Source: an uncultured Flavobacteriales bacterium
GTDB lineage: Bacteria; Bacteroidota; Bacteroidia; Flavobacteriales_D; Sanyastnellaceae
Direction of reading: 5' to 3'
Length of the DNA stretch: 64,000 nt
Assembly: GCA_943787435.1 (NCBI GenBank)
Contig: CALSMK010000007.1
Span: 1-64,000 of the forward strand
Part shown: in pieces, positions 17,556 to 25,840 of the stretch
Layout: every line of letters starts with the position of its first letter
Numbering within the stretch: the first letter of the stretch is position 1
Translations under genes and position numbers: made by a program
Notes under the pieces: generated by a model
Told to the model about the DNA's origin: nothing
Database searches by the model: none
What the model saw: only the letters and a program-made list of their open reading frames with translations

Positions 17556-19049
17556 TCACTTGCGCATTTGCCCGGCTTCTTCACGGGACAAAATCTCTTC
17601 GATTTGTTCAGCACCGACCTGTTTCGCAATCACCTTCTTGTCTGCGTCAAGCAGGAACATTTTGGGCGTCGCGTAGACATCGAACGTTGTCCGGAAATTC
17701 AAGCTCTGCAATGTGGTCACACCTGCCATGATCAAGGCTGTGGCGCTGTCAGCTGCATTGATCTGTGGGTTGTCTGAGACATGAATCCAATCTTGGATGT
17801 CTTTCTCCCGCACAAACTTCAACCAAGGCTCGGGCTCAAAATCATTTCCTATGGCATAAATCTCCAGGCCCTTGTCGTGCCACTTCTCATAGAGCTCTTG
17901 AAGCTTGGGCATTTCCTTTTTGCAATGCCCACAGGTGGATTCCCAAATGGAAACCAACGTGTATTTGGCATCGACATCGTACAGGCTGACCCAGTTCTGT
18001 TGGGTGGTATCTGGCAAAACGATGTTGGGAATGCGGTTGCCACATTGGCTGTAGCGCAGGTCCTCCGCTCGATCCGTGATTTTGGTCAACTGCTCGCCTT
18101 TGAGCCATTCTGCCTGCCCGGTGGCGTAATAACGGTCCACAAGATCCACGAACACCTTGTCCATGCACATCACCTGGCTCTTTTCAGCAGAGAAGGTGAA
18201 GAAATGAACCAAATACTTGAACATGTCTGGGTCACTGGTAGACCTGGAAATCAACTTGTTGACCTCGGCCAAAGCGGTATCTGGAAGCTGCGGCATGACA
18301 GAATTCCAGTATTGTTCCAAGAGGGTGTGCAACGCCGGATCGCGAACCAATCGCCCATCCGTGAAGTCCACCCGACCCCAGTATAAATCCCTGAATTTGT
18401 AATAACGCCAAAGCTGCGGATTCTCGACACCCATGGGCGCCTCGGGCACCTCGGGCTCTTGAACCATTCGAATCATTTTCGCAAAGAGCGTCTCGCCATG
18501 CTCTCTTTGCACGCGGTCCTGTTCGGCTTGAACCTGCAAATTCAACACCTCCAAGTCTTGAACCAGTTGAGCGCGGCTGGCTTCAGAAAGGGCGGTGTCT
18601 CTGGCCGAAGCATCGATTGGCGCCCTTTTCTCACGCATGTCTTGGATGAAGCCCAAGTAGTCGTAAAACAACTTGGTATCCAGACCTTTCGACACTTCAA
18701 CACTGGCAGGCAAGTTGGCCAAGTCGGCAGTCAACTCGATGGGTGAGCCTGTGACGATGAACTCCAAGAATGCATTTCCGGGAAGAACCAGTCCATATTT
18801 CCCTCCCTTGTCCGCGGGTGGAGAAGGGTAGGAAAGGCGGCCTTTCGATGCCACCAAAGCCGTATCGGCGTAGTACATCTTGTTTCCGTAATAATTGGCG
18901 AGGTACACGGTATCCCCTGGGTTCAAACCCTCAATCTGAAAAGACAACTCAGCCTCGGACTGACCATGGACCAATGGCAGCGAAGAGAGAACAACAACGA
19001 AGGCAACAATCCTTTGAATCATCATGTGCTTGATCAAATTGAACATCAT
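17556..19049 (-). CDS. Secreted/periplasmic TlpA-like thioredoxin-fold oxidoreductase
   Basis: Up to 497 residues. Starts at 19049, 19046, 19025 or 19022 are possible; the last two give the cleanest signal peptide (MMIQRIVAFVVVLSSLPLVHG, then Q). The N-terminal third is a beta-rich DUF4369-like region (FQIEGLNPGDTVYLANYYGN onward). A long helical middle (about 160-330) resembles DUF5106. The C-terminal third is a thioredoxin domain with active site CGHC in VSIWESTCGHCKKEMPKLQE and the cis-Pro in VYATPKMFLLD. CGHC is the redox motif of disulfide isomerases. It probably acts in the periplasm or at the outer membrane on thiol substrates. The two very Cys-rich exported proteins encoded next door are candidate substrates, but that is inference from proximity only. 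Confidence 0.88.
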   Translation of the reverse strand: MMFNLIKHMMIQRIVAFVVVLSSLPLVHGQSEAELSFQIEGLNPGDTVYLANYYGNKMYYADTALVASKGRLSYPSPPADKGGKYGLVLPGNAFLEFIVTGSPIELTADLANLPASVEVSKGLDTKLFYDYLGFIQDMREKRAPIDASARDTALSEASRAQLVQDLEVLNLQVQAEQDRVQREHGETLFAKMIRMVQEPEVPEAPMGVENPQLWRYYKFRDLYWGRVDFTDGRLVRDPALHTLLEQYWNSVMPQLPDTALAEVNKLISRSTSDPDMFKYLVHFFTFSAEKSQVMCMDKVFVDLVDRYYATGQAEWLKGEQLTKITDRAEDLRYSQCGNRIPNIVLPDTTQQNWVSLYDVDAKYTLVSIWESTCGHCKKEMPKLQELYEKWHDKGLEIYAIGNDFEPEPWLKFVREKDIQDWIHVSDNPQINAADSATALIMAGVTTLQSLNFRTTFDVYATPKMFLLDADKKVIAKQVGAEQIEEILSREEAGQMRK

Positions 19050-19061
19050 CGATGGGTGGAC

Positions 19062-19074
19062 GGCTAATTTAGCC
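19062..19074. promoter_or_regulatory. Palindrome between divergent genes (possible operator)
   Basis: GGCTAA-T-TTAGCC is a perfect 6-bp inverted repeat centred between the divergent thioredoxin and SDR genes, 9 nt before the SDR ATG. No regulator is known; it could be chance. Confidence 0.3.
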
Positions 19075-19082
19075 TCAACGAC

Positions 19083-19889
19083 ATGGGTTTTACTGTGAAA
19101 GAATACTACTCCTTCGGGATCCTGGGGTGCGGATGGCTTGGCCGCGCTGTCGCATCCAAATTGCGCAGCCTCAACAAGAGCTCATGGGGAAGCAGCCGAA
19201 GTGAAGCTTCTTGGCCCGCCATTGAAGATGCAGGGGCCACACCCGTTCTTTTTGATTCGAGCCAACCCTCTGACATTCAATCAGAATGGCCCTCCTGTGA
19301 CACTTTGCTCATTTGCTGTCCGCCTTCTGCAGGCATGCCCACCTTCGAGAGGGCCGCTGCCTTTGCCCGGAAACACGCCAAGTGGACCGTGTTGATCAGC
19401 AGTACAAGCGTTTACCCAGACGAGGGCCGAAGCATGATTGAAGATGACGCCATTCGGCGATTGAGTCCACATTCCGGGGCTTGCCTGCTCGACATCGAAC
19501 AATGTTTCGAATCCAGCCGCACCAGCATCCTCAGAGCCGGAGGTCTCTTTGGCCCCAACAGGCATCCCGGCAAGTTCATTCAGGGAAAGCCACTGGCTCG
19601 ACCTCAAGATGCCGTGAACATGGTGCACCAAGACGATGTACTACGTGCCATTCTGTTCTCAGCAGAAAACCAATTGGAAGGGCCGCACAACTTGGTGGCT
19701 CCACAACACATCACGCGCGCTGCTTTTTACCATGCTGCAGGTGCAACTGAGCACCCTAAGGACAACAACTCTGAGCCTCAAGGCCGAAAGGTCTTGGCGG
19801 ACAAACTTCAGGGAAGGGGCTTTGAGTTTTTACACCCCAACCCCGCCATGCCCCTCAAGAACAAGGGGGCCAAAAACCAATCTCCATGA
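19083..19889 (+). CDS. NAD(P)-binding SDR-family protein (YeeZ-like)
   Basis: 268 residues. The Rossmann motif at the N-terminus is GILGCGWLGRAVA, with the GxGWLG variant typical of YeeZ-type NAD-dependent epimerase/dehydratase relatives. LLICCPPSAG follows beta-4 and LISSTSVYPDEG marks the catalytic Ser/Tyr region. ILRAGGLFGPNRHPGKF and VNMVHQDDVLRAI correspond to the extended-SDR C-terminal signature. The substrate is unknown. The gene is co-transcribed with the alpha/beta hydrolase gene by an ATGA overlap and is divergent from the thioredoxin gene. Confidence 0.85.
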   Translation: MGFTVKEYYSFGILGCGWLGRAVASKLRSLNKSSWGSSRSEASWPAIEDAGATPVLFDSSQPSDIQSEWPSCDTLLICCPPSAGMPTFERAAAFARKHAKWTVLISSTSVYPDEGRSMIEDDAIRRLSPHSGACLLDIEQCFESSRTSILRAGGLFGPNRHPGKFIQGKPLARPQDAVNMVHQDDVLRAILFSAENQLEGPHNLVAPQHITRAAFYHAAGATEHPKDNNSEPQGRKVLADKLQGRGFEFLHPNPAMPLKNKGAKNQSP

Positions 19890-20776
19890 ACGTCCAGCAT
19901 TTGCCTTTTGAATTGGAGCGAGCTGGAGATCGCACCCTGCACGGGGACTGGCATGTCCCCTTGGACCAAGTTGCGCAAGGAACGGTGCTGTTTTTACACG
20001 GCTACAAAGGCTACAAGGATTGGGGCGCTTGGAATATGGTGGGCGACATTTTTGCCCGTCAAGGTTGGCGATTCTTGAGGATCAACTTCACCCACAACGG
20101 CACTTCCTTCGATCACCCAAATGAGTTCGTCGACTTGGAAGCGTTCTCACTCAACACCCACCGCCGGGAACTCGATGAAACCCTCGCTGTGATCCAAGCC
20201 CTGCGCTCCAAAGGTACCGTTGATTCTCACGAGACGCTTCAAGGCCCTCTGGCCATCATCGGACACAGCCGGGGAGGAGGGGTGGCATGTCTGGCTGCTG
20301 CAGAGTGGAATGAAGTCCACGGACGAACCGGCCTTGAACCCGTCAGTCACCTCGTCACTTGGGCTTCGGTAGATGACTTTCAGTCTCGGTTTCCCAAGGG
20401 GGAGTCTTTGGCCCAATGGGAAGCGTCCAATCGGTTGGAAGTGATCAACCACCGAACCCGGCAAAGGCTTCATCACCAATGGGGGTTCTATTCTGATTTT
20501 CAGGATCATCAAGTCCGGTTGAATGTCCGCCGAGCTGTCGAGCAGTTCCGTGGCCCTTCATTGGTGGCCCATTGCAAAGACGACCCCGCCGTTGACGTGA
20601 AACACGCTCTTCGATTGGCCGAGTGGTCTCAAGACCCCACGTTGTTCATCATGGACGAAGGGGGTCACACATTTGGGTCGGGTGAGCCTTGGGAGAAGGC
20701 AGAATTGCCTTCCGTTCTCATGGCCATGACGCAAACGACCCTGCACTTCCTAGAGGAAGGCAGGGCCGCTGAATAA
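19886..20776 (+). CDS. Alpha/beta hydrolase
   Basis: 296 residues, starting in the ATGA overlap with the SDR gene. VLFLHGYKGYKDWGAW is the oxyanion-hole strand, AIIGHSRGGGVACLAA the nucleophile elbow (GHSRGG), a C-terminal KDDPAVDV the acid region, and DEGGHTFG carries the catalytic His. It has no signal peptide, so it is cytoplasmic. It resembles dienelactone-hydrolase/serine-aminopeptidase-like esterases; the substrate is unknown. Confidence 0.88.
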   Translation: MNVQHLPFELERAGDRTLHGDWHVPLDQVAQGTVLFLHGYKGYKDWGAWNMVGDIFARQGWRFLRINFTHNGTSFDHPNEFVDLEAFSLNTHRRELDETLAVIQALRSKGTVDSHETLQGPLAIIGHSRGGGVACLAAAEWNEVHGRTGLEPVSHLVTWASVDDFQSRFPKGESLAQWEASNRLEVINHRTRQRLHHQWGFYSDFQDHQVRLNVRRAVEQFRGPSLVAHCKDDPAVDVKHALRLAEWSQDPTLFIMDEGGHTFGSGEPWEKAELPSVLMAMTQTTLHFLEEGRAAE

Positions 20777-20789
20777 TGGGGAGTTCGAT

Positions 20790-21692
20790 TTATCGACGCA
20801 CCACCAGCTTGCGCAAAGACTGTTGATCGGCTGACCCGAACAGGTAAACCCCCTCAGGCAAATCAAAGCGAACCGACTGCTGACCAGCATCTACGGCTTG
20901 TCTGGAGACTTCGCGTCCCATCAGGTCCAATACAATCAAATCCTGAGCCTGTTGAATGCCTGTCAACTGAAGACGTCCACTTGTGGGGTTTGGGGAGAAC
21001 CCAAAATCGACCACTGCGTTTTCTTCAAGACCCACAAGGACGACATCACTCACCTCCAAAGAGATGTCATCGACCCTGTAGAAACCTTGTGTGGTTCCGT
21101 CGCCGAAGGCAAACAAGTTGACGCTGGAGAAATTGCCGTCATAAACGAATTGAGCCACCTCTTGACCCGCCAGCCAAAACTTGGCCAATCCTTGATCCAG
21201 GTCCACAACCACACGAACTTCAAACCATTCGCCGATGGGCACAGTTACAGGTTCTGCCATTCCCCAAGGACCATCAGCCAGGGCAGAGCCATTGGCATCC
21301 ACAGCGCAGTTCAACTGCCAGCTGCCCGGTTGAGCTGAACCGGGAACATCGGTCCCTTGCACATTGAAATAGGCCGCAAATCCCTCTTCAATGAACATCT
21401 GATAGGTCAAGCTCCAATTCCCCTCTGACTTGGAAATGTCCAACAACACATCGGTTGGCCCTCCAGCCGCAGCTGTCTGTTCCAACTTCAATGCGTTCAC
21501 GCCTTCAGAGGCATTCTCATCTGAAACTTGAGCATCGCCGTCTGTTCCTTCTGTGCCAGCGGTCCATGGGTAGAAGTTGTCACTGACCTCACAGATGTAA
21601 TCGCCGGAGGTATACCCTTCAAAATCTTCAGTAAACTGACCTAAAGCCAGCGCAGGAGCAGCCAAAGCCGCAACAAGTAGCGTTTTATTCAT
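20790..21692 (-). CDS. Secreted protein with T9SS C-terminal sorting domain
   Basis: 300 residues from the ATG at 21692; a GTG at 21710 would add six residues. A signal peptide (MNKTLLVAALAAPALALG) precedes QFTEDFEGYTSGDYI. The middle is a beta-sandwich/LamG-like region with matching segments ALKLEQTAAAGG, WSLTYQMFIEEGFAAYFNVQ and PIGEWFEVRVVVDLDQGLAK. The C-terminus FSPNPTSGRLQLTGI ... GREVSRQ ... PEGVYLF ... LRKLVVRR is a type A T9SS sorting domain, so the product should cross the outer membrane. Carbohydrate binding is a guess from the fold. It faces the hydrolase gene with stops 13 nt apart. Confidence 0.88.
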   Translation of the reverse strand: MNKTLLVAALAAPALALGQFTEDFEGYTSGDYICEVSDNFYPWTAGTEGTDGDAQVSDENASEGVNALKLEQTAAAGGPTDVLLDISKSEGNWSLTYQMFIEEGFAAYFNVQGTDVPGSAQPGSWQLNCAVDANGSALADGPWGMAEPVTVPIGEWFEVRVVVDLDQGLAKFWLAGQEVAQFVYDGNFSSVNLFAFGDGTTQGFYRVDDISLEVSDVVLVGLEENAVVDFGFSPNPTSGRLQLTGIQQAQDLIVLDLMGREVSRQAVDAGQQSVRFDLPEGVYLFGSADQQSLRKLVVRR

Positions 21693-21710
21693 GTTTTGGT
21701 GTTTGGTCAC

Positions 21711-21726
21711 AAGGTAATTCTACCTT
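21711..21726. promoter_or_regulatory. Inverted repeat in divergent promoter region
   Basis: AAGGTA-ATTC-TACCTT is a perfect 6-bp inverted repeat in the 49-bp gap between the divergent T9SS-protein and DUF2797 genes. Each arm also forms part of an imperfect TAnnTTTG-like box, so it may be promoter sequence rather than an operator. Confidence 0.3.
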
Positions 21727-21741
21727 CGAACACAACGAAAC

Positions 21742-22581
21742 ATGATGAAAGGAGAAGGGAACATCAGGAAGTTGAAAGTCGCACTGAGCGATGGAGGAAA
21801 GGTCACCTACACCTTGAATACAGCCGATGTCTTGACCCCATTGGATGGGGTTAAACTCGATTCATGGATAGGAAAACCGATTCAAATCGAATCCACAGGT
21901 AAAATCCACTGCACGGTATCCGGAAAAAGCATCCGAAAAACCTACGGCGATGGCATGTCCTTCGATGCATTCCAGTCTTCACCACTGGCCGTAGAAAGCA
22001 TCATTCGACCTGAATTGAGTCGGATTCACGAAGGCATCGCTTTGCGGGATGCAGAATGGGAAGAGGCCCACCACAATCAGCCCCATGTGGTGTATTTGTC
22101 CCTCACCAGCGGCATCAAAGTCGGGGTCACCAGAGAAACCAATGTCCCTTCCCGGTGGATTGACCAAGGCGCGAGTGGTGCTGTTGTTCTGGCCCGCACA
22201 CCTTACAGACAGCTTGCCGGTCTGATCGAGGTGGCCATGAAATCCCATTTCATGGACAAGACCAACTGGAGAAAAATGCTGGTTGCCGGAAACCCGGATC
22301 CCGCAAGTGTGGTTGCAGACTTGACCGAAGCCAAAGACGAGGCCTATGAGGTCTGCCCACCGGATTACGAAGACTTCTTGGACGACGACGACACCGTCAC
22401 TTTGCTCGAATACCCCGGAGTTTCCTTTCCAGTTAAGGTGCAATCCCTCAACCTCACCAAGGAGCCCAACATCGAAGGAACCCTTGAAGCCATCAAAGGA
22501 CAATACTTCATTCTAGATGGAGGCCGGGTCTTCAACGTTCGCCGCCACTCTGGCCATCAGGTGAAATGGACCTTGGGTTGA
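21742..22581 (+). CDS. DUF2797 domain-containing protein
   Basis: 279 residues. The order of motifs fits DUF2797, a conserved family of unknown function: WIGKPIQIESTGKIHCTVSG, HVVYLSLTSGIKVGVTRETN, SRWIDQGASGAVVLARTPYR, MKSHFMDKTNWRKML and EGTLEAIKGQYFILDGGRVF near the end. Some of the Cys residues expected near the N-terminus in other members are absent (only IHC is seen). It has no signal peptide and is probably cytoplasmic. It is monocistronic and meets yqgE tail to tail two bases apart. Confidence 0.85.
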   Translation: MMKGEGNIRKLKVALSDGGKVTYTLNTADVLTPLDGVKLDSWIGKPIQIESTGKIHCTVSGKSIRKTYGDGMSFDAFQSSPLAVESIIRPELSRIHEGIALRDAEWEEAHHNQPHVVYLSLTSGIKVGVTRETNVPSRWIDQGASGAVVLARTPYRQLAGLIEVAMKSHFMDKTNWRKMLVAGNPDPASVVADLTEAKDEAYEVCPPDYEDFLDDDDTVTLLEYPGVSFPVKVQSLNLTKEPNIEGTLEAIKGQYFILDGGRVFNVRRHSGHQVKWTLG

Positions 22582-22583
22582 AT

Positions 22584-23198
22584 TCAGTTCAAGCTCGGGT
22601 CTTGGGGCAGTTGGGTCACCTTGGCGAACCCTGGACCCTTGGAGGACAACAGTTTCGCCCAAAGCCCTTTGGAACTTGAGTCCATCACCACGTTCATCTT
22701 TTCTGGGGCAGGCAAATCGTGCACGTACCAGCTGCTCCCTTCCATCTCATCCTTCAACTGACCGGGCGCCCAGCCAGAATAGCCCGCAAAAAACCGAACG
22801 TCTGTTGGACCAGCGGATTCAGCGTTCAAGATCCCTTTCAACGCATCAAAATCTCCGCCCATCCACAGTCCAGGCAAAACGGGAATGGATTCGGCCACAC
22901 GATCGCCAAAACGGTGCAAATAAAAGAGGCTGTCTGCATGGATTGGACCACCCCTGTGCACCTCTTGCTCCACAGACCAAGATTCCGCGTCAGGCAGGAG
23001 GGAGGTCAAATTCCTTTGCATGCCATTGTCCAGGACGAACCCCATGGACCCTTCTTCGTCGTGATTGCACAGGAACAGCACTTTCCTTCCGAACCAAGGG
23101 TCCAACAAAAACGGCTCTGACAAAAGAAACTGACCGGCCATTGGCTCGGCATCAGAAGGGGGGACCATTTCCATGCCGCAATTTCTCAAATTTGACAT
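22584..23198 (-). CDS. YqgE/AlgH family protein
   Basis: Up to 204 residues; starts at 23198 or at 23174 (MEMVPPSD) are both possible. Family landmarks are GQFLLSEPFLLDPWFGRKV, LCNHDEEGSMGFVLDN, VHRGGPIHADSLFYLHRFG, FFAGYSGWAPGQLKDEM and SSWYVHDL. The function of this widespread family is still poorly defined. It diverges from the M14 peptidase gene. Confidence 0.92.
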   Translation of the reverse strand: MSNLRNCGMEMVPPSDAEPMAGQFLLSEPFLLDPWFGRKVLFLCNHDEEGSMGFVLDNGMQRNLTSLLPDAESWSVEQEVHRGGPIHADSLFYLHRFGDRVAESIPVLPGLWMGGDFDALKGILNAESAGPTDVRFFAGYSGWAPGQLKDEMEGSSWYVHDLPAPEKMNVVMDSSSKGLWAKLLSSKGPGFAKVTQLPQDPSLN

Positions 23199-23248
23199 TG
23201 ATGAATCCCTTGTCTTTCATTTCAAGTTCACCACTTACCCGTATTGGC

Positions 23249-24967
23249 ATGCTAAAACTCAAAATGGCCGCGATTCTCGTCCTTGCTGGCCAACTTGGCT
23301 CCGTGGTTTCCGCCCAATCTTCTTCATTGGGTCAAACGCCCACATGGCAAGAGGCCATTGACGCCTATTCCGCTTTGCACGATGCGCATCCCCAAGAAAC
23401 CACGTTCGAGGCGATGGGGATGAGTGATGTCGGACGCCCCTTGCATTTGTTCACCCTTGGCCCCAGTGATGCAGCATTGAAAATCCTAATCAACAACGCC
23501 ATACATCCGGGTGAGCCCTGCGGAGTCAATGCCTGCATTCAATGGGCAAACGAATTGCTTCAGAATCCGCAAGCGCTGCCCGAAGGTGTTCAAATTGGAA
23601 TGGTGCCCATGTACAATGTTGGAGGAGGCCTCAGGCGAAACTGTTGCACACGGGCCAACCAACAAGGCCCAGAGGAATACGGATTTAGAGGCAACGCCAG
23701 AAACCTCGACCTCAACCGGGACTTCATCAAGTGTGACAGCCGCAACGCACTCACATTCAACAAGATGTTCACCGATTTCGCGCCGGATATTTTTGTAGAC
23801 ACCCACACCTCCAATGGGGCAGATTACCCAGCTGAAATGACCCTCATCTGCACCCAGCCCGACAAGTTGGGAGGCCCCCTTGGCCAATGGCTCGAGGGCA
23901 CACTCCTTCCAGAATTGTATGGCGAAATGGAAAAGCGAGGGCCCGCTATGACGCCCTACGTCTACAGCTTAAAATCAACACCGGATTCTGGGATTCAAGA
24001 CTACCTCGAAACACCGCGATACAGCACAGGCTATGCCGCTCTGCACCACACCATTGGCTTCACCTCTGAAGCCCACATGCTGAAGCCCTTCGACCAACGG
24101 GTTGAGGCCACCAAAAGGTTCCTTGAAGTCGTTTTGGACTGCGGCGTCAAGCACAAAGACGACATCCGAACCCTTCGCAAACAACAAGCCGAGACCTACC
24201 TCGAAGGGGACACGCATTCAGTGGCTTGGGAATTGGACACCACCGCCATTGACTCGATTGCCTTTACTGGATACGCTGCCCGATATGAATGGAGCGCCAT
24301 CACCGGGGAGCGGCGGCTTCGATACGACCACGATTCAACTTGGACCCAACAAATCCCTTACCTACACACCTTTCGTCCCACCAGAAGTGTGATGGTTCCT
24401 GCCGCATTCATTGTTCCGCAAGCATGGCGGCATGTTTTGGAACGGCTGAGTGCCAATGGGGTCGAATTCACCACGGTACCACAAGACACCAGCATAATGG
24501 CAGAGGTGGCTCACATCTTGGAGCACAATGCTTCTTCCCGGCCATATGAAGGCCACCACTACAGAACAGTCAACAAGGTGGAACGCACCATGGAGCAGGT
24601 GCAACTGTTCGCCGGTGACGTCGTCATCCCATTGGACCAACCATGCGCCCGCTATTTGATTGAAACCTTGAGCCCAGAAGGAGTAGATTCCTTCATGGCG
24701 TGGAATTTCTTCGACAGCGCACTCCAACAAAAAGAATACTTCTCTGCCTATGTCTTCGAGGAAACGGCTGCTGAATTGTTGGAACAAAATCCAGAGTGGG
24801 GAAGGGCTTTGGAAGAAGAGAAACAGCGCCTACTCTCCAGCGGAAGCAACATGGGAGCCAGACAACAACTGGATTTCATTTACCAAAAGTCTGACCTTGC
24901 AGAAGGAACCTCAGATCGACACCCCATCTTCACCATTCCAGCAGGAACCCCCATTCCATTCCAATGA
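23249..24967 (+). CDS. Secreted M14-family zinc carboxypeptidase
   Basis: 572 residues from the ATG at 23249, which gives a signal peptide (MLKLKMAAILVLAGQLGSVVSA); an in-frame ATG near 23201 is the alternative, and further upstream extension would overlap yqgE. Zinc ligands of the M14 fold are visible: HPGEPCG (HxxE) near residue 80 and the later His in VDTHTSNG, with the arginine-containing NLDLNRDF between them. HTIGFTSEAHM probably carries the C-terminal catalytic Glu region. Such enzymes trim C-terminal residues or peptidoglycan peptides in the periplasm; the substrate is unknown. The stop overlaps the next ATG (ATGA). Confidence 0.87.
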   Translation: MLKLKMAAILVLAGQLGSVVSAQSSSLGQTPTWQEAIDAYSALHDAHPQETTFEAMGMSDVGRPLHLFTLGPSDAALKILINNAIHPGEPCGVNACIQWANELLQNPQALPEGVQIGMVPMYNVGGGLRRNCCTRANQQGPEEYGFRGNARNLDLNRDFIKCDSRNALTFNKMFTDFAPDIFVDTHTSNGADYPAEMTLICTQPDKLGGPLGQWLEGTLLPELYGEMEKRGPAMTPYVYSLKSTPDSGIQDYLETPRYSTGYAALHHTIGFTSEAHMLKPFDQRVEATKRFLEVVLDCGVKHKDDIRTLRKQQAETYLEGDTHSVAWELDTTAIDSIAFTGYAARYEWSAITGERRLRYDHDSTWTQQIPYLHTFRPTRSVMVPAAFIVPQAWRHVLERLSANGVEFTTVPQDTSIMAEVAHILEHNASSRPYEGHHYRTVNKVERTMEQVQLFAGDVVIPLDQPCARYLIETLSPEGVDSFMAWNFFDSALQQKEYFSAYVFEETAAELLEQNPEWGRALEEEKQRLLSSGSNMGARQQLDFIYQKSDLAEGTSDRHPIFTIPAGTPIPFQ

Positions 24968-25833
24968 GCGACTTGCTTCATCAGGTGATTTCCGGATACC
25001 ACCAAGCGGTAAGAAATTTGAGAAAAGAGGTCTTGGACGCTTCACCCAGTCAATGGAGGTTGGCCGCAGACACCGTTGCCAGGTTGTACATCGCCCCCAA
25101 AGACCTGCACATTGAACGTTTTGAATGGCAAGGAATGCCCACTGAATGCATTCGCCGGACCTCCACCAAGGAAGACGCCAAGCCCATCATTTGGATCCAT
25201 GGTGGTGGCTTCGCCTTCTGTTCTCCGCGCACCCACCGGGCCGCAGCTTCTGCCATTTCAAAAGTCACCCAACGTCCCGTTTGGCTGCCAGAATACCCAT
25301 TGGCTCCCGAGCATCCATATCCCGCGGCACTGAACGCCTTGACTCAAATTCAACAGGATGGCCCCATGGACATCATTGGGGATTCAGCAGGGGGCAATCT
25401 GGCCCTTTCTTGGGGCCTGCGGCGCTCGGCACAAGACCGCTTGCTTTTGCTGTCTCCTTGGCTGGACCTGAGGGTCGATGCACATTCTGCCAAGATGAAT
25501 TCCGCCGCGCACAGCGCATTTGACAGGGAAGACCTTAGAGAGTACGCCTCCTTGTACCTCAAAGGTCATTCGCCCACCCAAGAGGATTGCAGCCCTGTTC
25601 TTGCCTCAGACAAGGCACTCCAGGGAATTCACTCGGTTTACATTGAATCTTCAAAATCCGAATTGCTTCACAGCGACTCCCTTGCATTCACAGAACGGTG
25701 CCAGGGTGCCGGAATTTCGGTGGAACACCGCATCGAAGACTCTGCGCATCATGGTTGGTGCTTGTTCCCAGACTTGCTTCCAGAAGCCAAAAGAAGCGTC
25801 GAGCACATGGCCCGCTTTTTGGCCAAACGCTGA
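24964..25833 (+). CDS. HSL-family alpha/beta hydrolase (esterase/lipase)
   Basis: 289 residues, starting in the ATGA overlap with the M14 gene. It shows the hormone-sensitive-lipase family signature: IIWIHGGGFAFCSPRTHR (HGGG oxyanion hole), then YPLAPEHPYPAAL and DIIGDSAGGNLALSW (GDSAGG nucleophile). The C-terminal catalytic Asp/Glu and His lie around the SSKSELLHSDS and DSAHHGWCLFPD segments. It has no signal peptide, so it is a cytoplasmic esterase of unknown substrate. It converges on the aminotransferase gene 7 nt away. Confidence 0.92.
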   Translation: MSDLLHQVISGYHQAVRNLRKEVLDASPSQWRLAADTVARLYIAPKDLHIERFEWQGMPTECIRRTSTKEDAKPIIWIHGGGFAFCSPRTHRAAASAISKVTQRPVWLPEYPLAPEHPYPAALNALTQIQQDGPMDIIGDSAGGNLALSWGLRRSAQDRLLLLSPWLDLRVDAHSAKMNSAAHSAFDREDLREYASLYLKGHSPTQEDCSPVLASDKALQGIHSVYIESSKSELLHSDSLAFTERCQGAGISVEHRIEDSAHHGWCLFPDLLPEAKRSVEHMARFLAKR

Positions 25834-25840
25834 ATCAGGC

